A stretch of 64,000 nt of DNA from Marthasterias glacialis (lineage: Eukaryota; Echinodermata; Asteroidea; Forcipulatida; Asteriidae). A model generated the notes under the pieces. That model was not told the DNA's origin. It searched no databases and saw only the letters and a program-made list of their open reading frames with translations. Below are positions 38,101-44,200 of this stretch, piece after piece (within the stretch, counting starts at the first letter, position 1; every line of letters starts with the position of its first letter). The stretch is from assembly GCA_911728455.2 (NCBI GenBank), contig OU452219.1, positions 7,748,320-7,812,319 of the forward strand, given 5' to 3'. Both the position numbers and the translations under genes were made by a program.

Positions 38101-38208
38101 TGTAATTCTAATTTGTCTGTATTTGTTTCTCATTTCCAGGCGGAATCAAATGAGGAGAGAATTTCGCAAGCTGATAAGAGAGCAAAGAACCTCTTAAGGA
38201 ACAAGTAA
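14086..38208 (+). CDS. SNAP25: SNAP-25-type Qbc-SNARE gene, partial (N-terminal exons not in window), with alternative exons
   Basis: SNAP-25 is a membrane-anchored SNARE that gives two helices (Qb and Qc) to the four-helix bundle with syntaxin and synaptobrevin, driving exocytosis at the plasma membrane. Constitutive exons are 17068-17185, 17657-17794 and 18473-18617. Before them lie two alternative 49-nt exons (14086-14134, 15421-15469); after them, three alternative terminal exons (21593-21655, 25959-26024, 38140-38208). All inferred introns have GT-AG ends and every junction is in phase. Seen motifs: LVMLDEQG with the Qb zero-layer Gln, [13 protein letters not shown] with four cysteines expected to be palmitoylated, and [15 protein letters not shown] with the Qc zero-layer Gln. 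The first helix begins mid-way: exons equivalent to human residues 1-38 were not found in 1-14085 and probably lie further left. Family identification is certain; expression of each alternative exon is inferred from open frame and splice sites. Confidence 0.93.
14640..15415 (+). promoter_or_regulatory. Long C/T-skewed intronic tract upstream of exon 4b
   Basis: This stretch is strongly pyrimidine-biased on the transcribed strand, with runs of C at 14692-14702 and 14931-14949 and many TTCCTTT, TCTCCC and CTTTTCC words. It happens to stay open in one frame (14869-15420), which follows from the composition and not from coding. Tracts like this commonly bind PTB-family splicing repressors and U2AF; a role in choosing exon 4b is inference. 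Confidence 0.5.
15421..15469 (+). CDS. SNAP25: SNAP-25 alternative exon 4b (49 nt)
   Basis: Flanked by acceptor CATTCTATAG and donor GTGACA, this exon encodes [16 protein letters not shown] plus the first base of a Glu codon. It is closer to human SNAP-25 ([16 protein letters not shown]) than copy 4a is. Length and phase are identical to 4a. Because 49 is not a multiple of three, only one of the two can be used: joining 4a to 4b reads GAG then TAA at the junction. The acceptor follows a C/T-rich stretch of about 780 bp, whereas the donor is weak, the reverse of the situation at 4a. Confidence 0.9.
16118..16500. mobile_element. Possible hAT-like non-autonomous element in SNAP-25 intron
   Basis: The left end reads CAACAGATCGCAACCTGTGA and the right end CTGCTG after GTTTGTGGA; the ends are imperfect inverted repeats beginning CARCAG. 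Flanks TGTAGAA and TATAGAA could be a near 8-bp target duplication. The GGTCGAGACCCACAAATGG-type interior recalls hAT MITEs. The evidence is modest because the inverted repeats are degraded. Confidence 0.4.
17068..17185 (+). CDS. SNAP25: SNAP-25 constitutive exon 5 (end of Qb helix and cysteine cluster)
   Basis: Begins after TTTGACAG and ends before GTAAGA. It completes the split Glu codon and encodes [20 protein letters not shown], then a stretch ending [13 protein letters not shown]. The CCGLCVC cluster supplies four cysteines, the expected palmitoylation site that anchors SNAP-25 to the plasma membrane. In vertebrates this region is encoded by the tandem alternative exons 5a and 5b; only one copy is seen here. 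The last codon is split and completed by the next exon. Confidence 0.95.
17657..17794 (+). CDS. SNAP25: SNAP-25 constitutive exon 6 (linker)
   Basis: Begins after CTCTTTAAG and ends before GTTATA. It encodes the flexible linker between the two SNARE helices, starting [20 protein letters not shown] and continuing through NQPMRMEDN to STYITR (last codon split). The DDYKKTW block corresponds to DAYKKAW of the vertebrate protein; the rest of the linker diverges, as usual for the family. The linker is rich in charged residues and has no predicted structure of its own. Confidence 0.93.
17875..17991. mobile_element. Foldback MITE (CAGGGCCCAATTTCAT family), in SNAP-25 intron
   Basis: A 117-bp near-palindrome whose ends read CAGGGC and GCCCTG, with long complementary arms (left GCTTACCGCGGAATTCTGCG, right its near-exact complement). 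It lies 80 bp after exon 6. Related elements with the CAGGGCCCAATTTCA or GAGCCCAATTTCA end are at 39760-39939 and 58254-58545. It has no coding capacity and was presumably mobilised in trans. Confidence 0.8.
18473..18617 (+). CDS. SNAP25: SNAP-25 constitutive exon 7 (most of Qc helix)
   Basis: Begins after TTCATTCACAG and ends before GTAGGG in phase 0. It encodes [20 protein letters not shown], then [20 protein letters not shown] and QVDRIIDK. The Gln of GSQNR is the Qc zero-layer residue (human Q174). The exon stops at the residue matching human K184, so the last part of the helix must come from one of the three downstream terminal exons. Reading through the donor would add 36 residues before a stop at 18723; this is retained intron with no similarity to SNAREs. 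Confidence 0.96.
18618..21592. other. SNAP-25 intron before terminal exon C1
   Basis: No further exon found. Pyrimidine skew rises from about 21300 to the C1 acceptor (TTTCACCTCTG, TTTGACCTCTGACCTCTG). A G run (19929-19937) and AT dinucleotide tracts (19060-19068, 19470-19490) are present. Confidence 0.5.
21593..21655 (+). CDS. SNAP25: SNAP-25 alternative terminal exon C1
   Basis: Acceptor CTGTATATAG, then 20 codons [20 protein letters not shown] and TGA. It aligns without gaps to the human C-terminus ADSNKTRIDEANQRATKML, with core positions N, L, A, A and L kept. It ends in a single Lys, without the terminal GSG of human SNAP-25. It is the nearest terminal exon, 2.98 kb after exon 7. A pyrimidine-rich region with repeated ACCTCTG words lies upstream and a TGCATG (RBFOX-type) motif at 21723-21728 follows the stop. 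It is the most divergent of the three, starting GS instead of AD or AE. Confidence 0.88.
   Translation, partial: GSSNVDRLSAANERASKLLK
22015..22432 (+). terminator. Candidate poly(A) signals for SNAP-25 terminal exon C1
   Basis: AATAAA hexamers occur at 22015-22020 and 22427-22432, the second followed by a T-rich stretch. They lie 360 and 770 bp after the C1 stop and before exon C2, so either could end a C1 transcript. No transcript evidence is available. Confidence 0.35.
22641..22829. mobile_element. Dispersed element with internal inverted repeat, copy 1
   Basis: Ends ATTGACCCCTTGCA and GAATTGGGTTAAT, with internal arms TGGAAGTCAATAGG and GCATTGACTTCCA facing each other. The same organisation is found at 37264-37450, with strong similarity along the length (TACGTGTAAACGC, AAAATGCGCACTA versus AAAACGCGCACTA, TTTGATGATGATGTCA versus TGTGATGATGACGTCA). 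Non-coding, MITE-like. Confidence 0.6.
25959..26024 (+). CDS. SNAP25: SNAP-25 alternative terminal exon C2
   Basis: Acceptor CCACCCCCACAG, then 21 codons starting [16 protein letters not shown] and ending TILKK, then TGA. It is the copy most like human (ADSNKTRIDEANQRATKML) and preserves core positions N, I, A, A and I. About 120 bp of C/T-rich sequence precede it. An AATAAA at 26572-26577 is a candidate poly(A) signal about 550 bp beyond the stop. It lies 7.3 kb after exon 7 and 4.3 kb after C1. Confidence 0.9.
   Translation, partial: ADSNKDRIGIANKRAETILKK
26572..26577 (+). terminator. Candidate poly(A) signal for exon C2
   Basis: AATAAA, the first clear hexamer after the C2 stop codon. 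Assignment rests on position only. Confidence 0.3.
27921..28265 (+). mobile_element. tRNA-derived SINE, family B, copy 1 (about 340 bp)
   Basis: The head is GTGGCCGAGTGGTTAGTGCG with a B box GTGGGTTCCAGTCCCAGTCA, resembling tRNA-Ser or tRNA-Leu. A conserved body follows, starting GTCCTTGAGCAAGGCACTTA, and the copy ends CGACTTCCATAAAA with an A-rich tail. It matches the copy at 50331-50674 over its full length with few changes. The CTTGAGCAAGGCACTTAACC core resembles a central domain shared by many marine animal SINEs (from general knowledge, not checked). Confidence 0.85.
28855..29050. repeat. Dispersed repeat, copy 1
   Basis: Shares TGTGATTTCTCA, TGATGCACAGAGTCTG, AATAAGGGG and GCCATT-TCAGGAA words, in the same order, with 38985-39260. 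This shows an old dispersed repeat with two copies in the window. No coding potential and no clear terminal structure. Confidence 0.55.
30271..30284. promoter_or_regulatory. Perfect palindromic X-box (RFX site) in SNAP-25 intron
   Basis: GTTGCCATGGCAAC is the full 14-bp palindromic consensus bound by RFX transcription factors. It is itself flanked by a further inverted pair, ACATT on the left and ACAATGT on the right. RFX proteins act on ciliary and on some neuronal and sensory genes. It lies 4.2 kb after terminal exon C2, inside the intron before C3. Confidence 0.6.
34075..34303. mobile_element. MITE, GACCxxTCCATTAA family, copy 1 (229 bp)
   Basis: The ends are GACCAGTCCATTAAGC and its near complement AAATGGATTGGTC, each bordered by TA. 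TTGACCAATCACA near the left end is shared with the right end of the copy at 62949-63422. A TA target and short TIRs fit a Tc1/mariner-type non-autonomous element. Confidence 0.65.
36015..36165. repeat. G/T-only low-complexity tract with GGGG runs
   Basis: The plus strand is almost entirely G and T, with repeated GGGGTGTTTG units, a run of 11-12 G near 36086-36097 and several GGGG groups. Such spacing could form G-quadruplexes. The open frames across it are a by-product of composition. Confidence 0.6.
37022..37195 (+). mobile_element. SINE fragment related to family B
   Basis: Has a degenerate B box GGCTCAAATCCTGGCC, then GTGCCCTTGAGCAAAGCACT, ATTGCTTCTC and CCCAGGAGTAAAAGTGGGTA. The CTTGAGCAAxGCACTT core is shared with family B. 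The 5' head is lost or too decayed to see. Confidence 0.5.
37264..37450. mobile_element. Dispersed element with internal inverted repeat, copy 2
   Basis: Second copy of the element at 22641-22829. Ends ATTGATCCCTTGCA and AATTAGGTCAAT, with internal arms TTTGGAAGTCAGTAGG and ACATTGACTTCCAAA. It sits 690 bp before SNAP-25 exon C3. Confidence 0.6.
38140..38208 (+). CDS. SNAP25: SNAP-25 alternative terminal exon C3
   Basis: Strong acceptor TTTCTCATTTCCAG, then 22 codons starting [16 protein letters not shown] and ending NLLRNK, then TAA. Core positions N, I, A, A and L are kept, while surface positions differ from C1 and C2 (for example EE after SN, and QADKR for IANKR). It lies 19.5 kb after exon 7, with an AATAAA at 38369-38374. 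A run of 19 C begins nine bases after the stop codon. It is the longest of the three variants and has a basic end (RNK). Confidence 0.9.
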   Translation, partial: AESNEERISQADKRAKNLLRNK

Positions 38209-38217
38209 ACCAGTCGA

Positions 38218-38236
38218 CCCCCCCCCCCCCCCCCCC
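38218..38236 (+). repeat. 19-C homopolymer in the 3' UTR of SNAP-25 exon C3
   Basis: An uninterrupted run of C begins nine bases after the TAA of exon C3. Its exact length may be unreliable in a draft assembly. Confidence 0.8.
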
Positions 38237-38368
38237 ATTCCTTTCTTCCCTCCACAGATTGCTACAGTTGGAAGTTGCTTCAGTCCCACTCTGTACAAAA
38301 CCACAGTGGACACAGAGTTTAAAATCAATACAGTTGTCTGTTACCTTTATGAAGTAAGTCTGTAATGT

Positions 38369-38374
38369 AATAAA
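38369..38374 (+). terminator. Candidate poly(A) signal for exon C3
   Basis: AATAAA 161 bp after the C3 stop codon, the expected spacing for a short 3' UTR. Confidence 0.45.
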
Positions 38375-38524
38375 ATACAGTGAAAGCCATTTTGTTTTCT
38401 CAAGGACCATTGGGTTCAAATTGATGTGTTTGCATATCAAAAAATGTTTGTCTTTTCTGGCTAATCAGCTCACAACCAAGTAAAGAACTGCTGTATGCAG
38501 TGCACCCTTTAAGTGTGTGATATT

Positions 38525-38797
38525 CAATAGGCCGTATTTTTGACAGCAAGAGGGCGCAATACTAATTCCATTTTGAAAGTACAAAAATATTTCAAAATAT
38601 AAAAAAAAAAAAAAATCCAAGCAACTATCTTTTACTGATTATGCTGTAAAACTGTCAGTTAAAAAACCCTCAGAAGTTGTATATTAACTGCTTTATTAGA
38701 AGTCTAATTGCATCTGGTTTACTACACTATTTCTATGGTTAGAAACCCAATCTACCCCCAAAGGGTGCCCTCGTGCAGTCCAAAATAAGGCCCATTG
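38525..38797. mobile_element. MITE of 273 bp with about 30-bp inverted ends
   Basis: Left end CAATAGGCCGTATTTTTGAC followed by AGCAAGAGGGCGC; the right end is the near complement (GGGTGCCCTCGTGCAGTCCA, then AAATAAGGCCCATTG). The interior is AT-rich and non-coding. No convincing target duplication. Confidence 0.65.
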
Positions 38798-38984
38798 CAC
38801 TATATCACAGTCTCTGGGTTGCCTGATTTAGTGTTTCAATCTTGAACTACAGCTAGCAAGTAGTTTTGAGCTCTTCTCCCTGCATGGCCCGCCGGCAGGG
38901 TAATCTAACTTGTCTCACTTATCGTGAGAATATGCGAGCATGTTCAATAGAGCCTTCTCACTGAAGTCACATTTCTGTACAGGT

Positions 38985-39260
38985 ATGTGATTTCTCAGGA
39001 TTTTTTCTGATTTCAGGATTTTCTCAAAATTTCCTTGAGCATTAAAATTGTCTTGAAAGAAGTAAAGCAATCACCGAAGGGAGGGGAAAATAGTCCACAT
39101 TGTGTCCAAACCTGTAGTTTTGCATTTCTGGTGATGCACAGAGTCTGTAAACCTCCTGAATTGTAACATGTGGGAGGTTCTGGGTCTAAGAATAAGGGGA
39201 AACCAGGCCCCGCAAGCCATTCTCAGGAATGTTCACAGACCTCGACTCTCATCCCTGTAT
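38985..39260. repeat. Dispersed repeat, copy 2
   Basis: Second copy of the repeat at 28855-29050, same orientation, with an insertion of roughly 80 bp relative to copy 1 near its left end. Confidence 0.55.
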
Positions 39261-39759
39261 GACAACGCAGGAGGTCTGCCATGCTGGAGTATTACGCACT
39301 TGTAGGATATATAGGCATAGTGCCATCCAGCTTGCCTTTCTTAGCACATGTTCGCGCAGTTCTAGTACTGCGTGTACGTGACGTTTGCGTGTGTAAGTAC
39401 ACAAGCATGGTGAGCGATAACGTAATGGCATCATGTGAGAAGGGTCTATACTCCATCTATACCACTGGGTGCACTGGGGGACAACTATTACAACCCTTTC
39501 TGAAACCACTGCTTGGGCGTGGGATCCAGCTTAGGCTCTGATTGGAGCGCCGTACCGAAAGCGCACGTTTTCAAAATAACTGACGGAGCCCAAGCCAGAA
39601 TTCTAGCCCAAGCTGTGGTTTTGAAAAGAGCCTACAGTTATTTTTGCTACATGTGTTCCTGTGCACAATTTTTTCACAGATTTTAAGCTGGAAGGCTTGC
39701 TTTACAAATTGATTTGATAAGCGGCTACAGGTGGTTTACCTGTCACAAGCTGCATACAT

Positions 39760-39939
39760 GAGCCCAATTTCATAAAGTGGAAAATGGTGCTTAGCAAGTG
39801 TGTGTGTTAAGTAAAAACAACCAGCCACAAACAATGTACATTATGTGGTAACATTGGCTGGTAACCTGTTTCTGCTAAGCAAAAGTTTTCGGTGCTAAGC
39901 AATTGTTTGTGCTGGACAACTTTCTGAAATCGAGCCCTG
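39760..39939. mobile_element. MITE of the CAGGGCCCAATTTCAT family
   Basis: Left end GAGCCCAATTTCATAAAG and right end CTTTCTGAAATCGAGCCCTG are imperfect inverted repeats. The interior has TGCTTAGCA and TGCTAAGCA words in both orientations. Non-coding. Confidence 0.6.
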
Positions 39940-40344
39940 GTGTTTTGGCTGGAATCACATATCTGCTAAGCAAGGTTTTCCTTTGGATTTGTGTGTTTTG
40001 AAACCTTTTGACAATGGACCTTGTACTCGGATTCTAACCTATAACCATATCAACTCTGTCATCATTTAATCAATTTTATTTTTATTCCATGGCAAAGATT
40101 GGTGTCTTGTTGCAAATTTTATCCTGGCAGATTGAAGCATTTTTAGAACTTTTTCCAGTGCATTCAGTGTAAATAAGGTTTAACTTTTAAGTAAAGCAAT
40201 ATGCATTAATTGATTAATTAAAGCCACTGGTATGATTAGTACAGTGGTACTAAGTTGACACTGTAATGTTAACTGGGTATTTCATTTGTAGGTAATGATA
40301 AGCACTGGTTGTACAACACGATTCAAAATTATATTACGTCAGTA

Positions 40345-40444
40345 NNNNNNNNNNNNNNNNNNNNNNNNNNNNNNNNNNNNNNNNNNNNNNNNNNNNNNNN
40401 NNNNNNNNNNNNNNNNNNNNNNNNNNNNNNNNNNNNNNNNNNNN
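40345..40444. other. Assembly gap, exactly 100 N
   Basis: One hundred N, the conventional size for a gap of unknown length. It adjoins the 15-bp tandem array, which is probably why assembly failed here. Confidence 0.99.
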
Positions 40445-40859
40445 GCTGCAACAAGTCTTGCTGCAACAAGTCTTGCTGCAACAAGTCTTGCTGCAACAAG
40501 TCTTGCTGCAACAAGTCTTGCTGCAACAAGTCTTGCTGCAACAAGTCTTGCTGCAACAAGTCTTGCTGCAACAAGTCTTGCTGCAACAAGTCTTGCTGCA
40601 ACAAGTCTTGCTGCAACAAGTCTTGCTGCAACAAGTCTTGCTGCAACAAGTCTTGCTGCAACAAGTCTTGCTGCAACAAGTCTTGCTGCAACAAGTCTTG
40701 CTGCAACAAGTCTTGCTGCAACAAGTCTTGCTGCAACAAGTCTTGCTGCAACAAGTCTTGCTGCAACAAGTCTTGCTGCAACAAGTCTTGCTGCAACAAG
40801 TCTTGCTGCAACAAGTCTTGCTGCAACAAGTCTTGCTGCAACAAGTCTTGCTGCAACAA
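40445..40859. repeat. Perfect 15-bp tandem array (27 full units, truncated by gap)
   Basis: The unit GCTGCAACAAGTCTT repeats 27 times without a single change, then ends in a partial unit GCTGCAACAA. CTTGCTGCAACAAG within it is a palindrome except for one mismatched pair. The unit contains no stop codon in at least five of the six frames, so long artificial open frames appear. The array is cut off on its left by the gap, so its true length is unknown. Confidence 0.97.
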
Positions 40860-41249
40860 AGCGGGAAAAGGGAGCGATTCACGCCCGCTCCGTCCTTTTA
40901 TTAATTTTAGTGTAGGCTGGCAACCCTCCAACAACTGTAACATAGACCATTACACGACGGCCAGGAACTAGCCAGCGTTACGTTGCCAAGCGACCTAAAA
41001 CTTTAACCAAATCATAATCGCCGATACTGCATTGCGTCACAATGATTTTAATAAGTTTTACATCATTACTGAACTATACAAGACCGATTTACTTTCAAAG
41101 GGTAACGTAAAACATCATCAACCGCTGACATAAGTTTGGGCTAACTTGACAAAACCTTTTAAAAAACATATTTTCTTTAGTATTTCTCCCCTCAAATTGC
41201 TCCACCCCTGTTTAACTATTTCCTTTCACGAATTAAGTCATCCGGTCTC

Positions 41250-44200
41250 ATTGAAAGGTAACTGAATACTGTCGCAAGGGTTACATATGAAGAAAAAATT
41301 AAAAATTTCATAATTTTGCTGTGAAAACATTTCAGATGAAAATTAGGTAGTCGCGTTTGTAATCACTCTTATGGATGCGCATACCGGCTAACTTTATGCC
41401 GTTGTTTAATTAGTTGAGCTGACCTAATTAGTGGCTTAATTAAGTCGGGGCGCCTATGAGTGATGGTTTGGAATACGAGGAATACATCTATGAAGAAAAC
41501 AATAAAAATTTCATAATTTTGCTGTGAAAACATTTCAGATGAAAATTAGGTAGTTGCATGTGTATTTGTCACTCTGTATAGGAAATGCCTATGCGGGCTC
41601 ACTTTATGCCGTTGTTTAATTAGTTGGGCTGACCTAATTAGTGGACTAATTTAGTCGGGGCGCCTACAAGTTATAGTTTGGGATGTGAGGAACACGTCTA
41701 TGAAAAAAAATTTAAAAATTTCATAATTTTACTGTGAAAACATTTCAGATGAAAATTAGGTAGTTGCGTGTGTATTTGTCACTGTATATATGAAATGCGT
41801 ATGCGAGCTCACTTTATGCCGTTGTTTAATTAGTTGGGCTGACCTAATTAGTGGACTAATTAAGTCGGGGCGCCTACGGGTGATGGTTTGGGATGTGAGG
41901 AACACGTCTATGAAAAAACAAATAAAATTTCATAATTTTACTGTGAAAACATTTCAAATGGAAATTAGGTAGTAACGTGTGTATTTGTCACTGTGTATAT
42001 GAAATGCGAATGCGGGCTAACTTTATGCCGTTGTTTATTATAGGTTTTCCCGGCCAAATTCAGCAAAATATCATTCAATTTCATTATAGCGCTTTCAAAT
42101 TCACGCGATTTCTCTAATTCAGTCAAACTAGGGTTTCTCTTTCAGTATTATTGCATTCAATTTCGTTTTCGTGCACTCAGGATCCCTTTCTTTTCATTCT
42201 ATTTCGTTTATAGGCATTCAAGATTAGAAGAATACTATTCTTATGTTGAATATCTACCACCTTTTCCCAATAGGTGCGATCAAATTCAGAGTCATCGAAG
42301 CGCTCTGCGATTTTGCACCTAATGTGCGTTTCTTTTTCGTTTATGGGTAACGGATTTCAACATTTTGAGCGTTCAAATTCAACATGAGTTTGATACGGCT
42401 TATGGTTGCGTTTAAAGTTAGCGATAATGTTCTTTTTCCGGCAGTTGCGTGAATAATCTGTTTTATGAGTTTTTAACTTAATTTTTATATTTGATCTTAA
42501 TTGCAATTGTTTTTCTTTTACTTTGTTACACACTTAAAAATTAGATTGAAATCCACTCTAATTAGATTGAAAATAACTTTTTTCGATTGAGGCCGAGTAA
42601 AACATTCTGCATTTTGTCCCTAGTTTCAATCGAATAGAGTACATTTTAATCAAAAACTTTAAGAGAGTACCCCATGATTAAAATTTTAAAATGTGTCCTC
42701 GAACAGTTAAATAAAGTTTTATGGCATACAAGTATACAAAAACAATAAACAATACAAAAAACAATAAACAATATTTTGCTTGCATTTGCTTGCTATGTAA
42801 ATGTTTGCTTTGGTCTTAAATTCACTTGTTGTCATCTTCTTTATTCGTTAATGTTTAGACCTTATTAACTCTTGAATACTTTAATCAGCCTTCCTCTATC
42901 TACAGTGCTCAATCTTCATAATGACCACGGGAAGCCATTATTTGTTGCTTCAAAATCGTATATTTAGTGAGAGGTATAACTCGGCAACAGTGTAGAAATG
43001 AATTACCCTCATAATATCCTAAACTTTATATTATAGGCAAATACGAACCAAAAAGGGCATACCGAAGAAACGAATTTGAATGCAAACATTTCTAAAATGT
43101 TTGCCAGTTGACGAAAATGATTAGTCAACCAGCCCGTTCCTGCTGTATTTGGCGAAATTGAATGAATAAGTGACCATTTTAAATTGAATGATTTTATTTG
43201 TCAAATGAATGCTCACGTGTCGAAATTGAATGACTCTTTTTAACTGTTGAATGTTGATGTACCCGAGGATTTATTTTCAAGCGAAATTGAATGGCCCGGG
43301 TATTAACTTGAATGGATTTTTGTTGAAATTGGCCGGGAAAACCTATATTAGTTGGGCTGACCTAATGAGTGGACTAATTAAGTCGGGGCGCCTAAGGGTG
43401 ATGGTTTGGGATATGTCTATAAAGAAAAAAAGAAAAATTTCATAATTTTACTGTGAAAACATTTCAAATGGAAATTAGGTAGTTACGTGTGTATTTGTCA
43501 CTGTGTATATAAAATGCGAATGCGGGCTAACTTTATGCCGTTGTTTATTATTAGTTGGGCTGACCTAATTAGTGGACTAATTAAGGCGGGGCGCCTCAGG
43601 GTGATGGATTGGGATATGAGGAACACGTCTATAAAAAATTAAAAAAAATCATAATTTTACTCTGAAAACATTTCAGATAAAAATTAGGTAGTTGAAAATT
43701 AGGTAGTTGCATGTGTATTTGTCACTCTGTATAGGAAATGCCTATGCGGGCTCACTTTATGCCGTTGTTTAATTAGTTGGGCTGACCTAATTAGTGGACT
43801 AATTTAGTCGGGGCGCCTACAAGTTATAGTTTGGGATGTGAGGAACACGTCTATGAAAAAGAATTAAAAAATTTCATAATTTTACTGTGAAAACATTTCA
43901 GATGAAAATTAGGTAGTTGCGTGTGTATTTGTCACTGTATATATGAAATGCGAATGCGAGCTCACTTTATGCCGTTGTTTAATTAGTTGGGCTGACCTAA
44001 TTAGTGGACTAATTAAGTCGGGGCGCCTACGAGTGATGGTTTGGGATGTGAGGAACACGTCTATGAAGAAAAAATAAAAAAAAATCATAATTTTACTGTG
44101 AAAACATTTCAGATGGAAATTAGGTAGTTGCGTGTGTTCTTGTCACTGTATATCATGAAATGCGTATGCGGGCTAACTTTATGCCGTTGTTTAATTAGTT

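Larger units (their letters stand above)
26025..38139. other. 12-kb SNAP-25 intron between terminal exons C2 and C3
   Basis: Apart from the SINEs, MITEs and X-box listed separately, I find no exon. Homopolymer runs of C or G (27401-27416, 30441-30453, 30653-30666, 32610-32619, 35040-35049, 36086-36097) and GT microsatellites (35205-35222, 35833-35846, 36698-36716) are frequent. 36015-36165 is a G/T-only stretch with repeated GGGGTGTTTG. Confidence 0.5.

Noticed and set aside
40295..40971. Long open frames of AATSL, CNKSC and LLQQD repeats on both strands
   Set aside because: Artefact of a 15-bp unit without stop codons, partly across N bases; no flanking gene structure.
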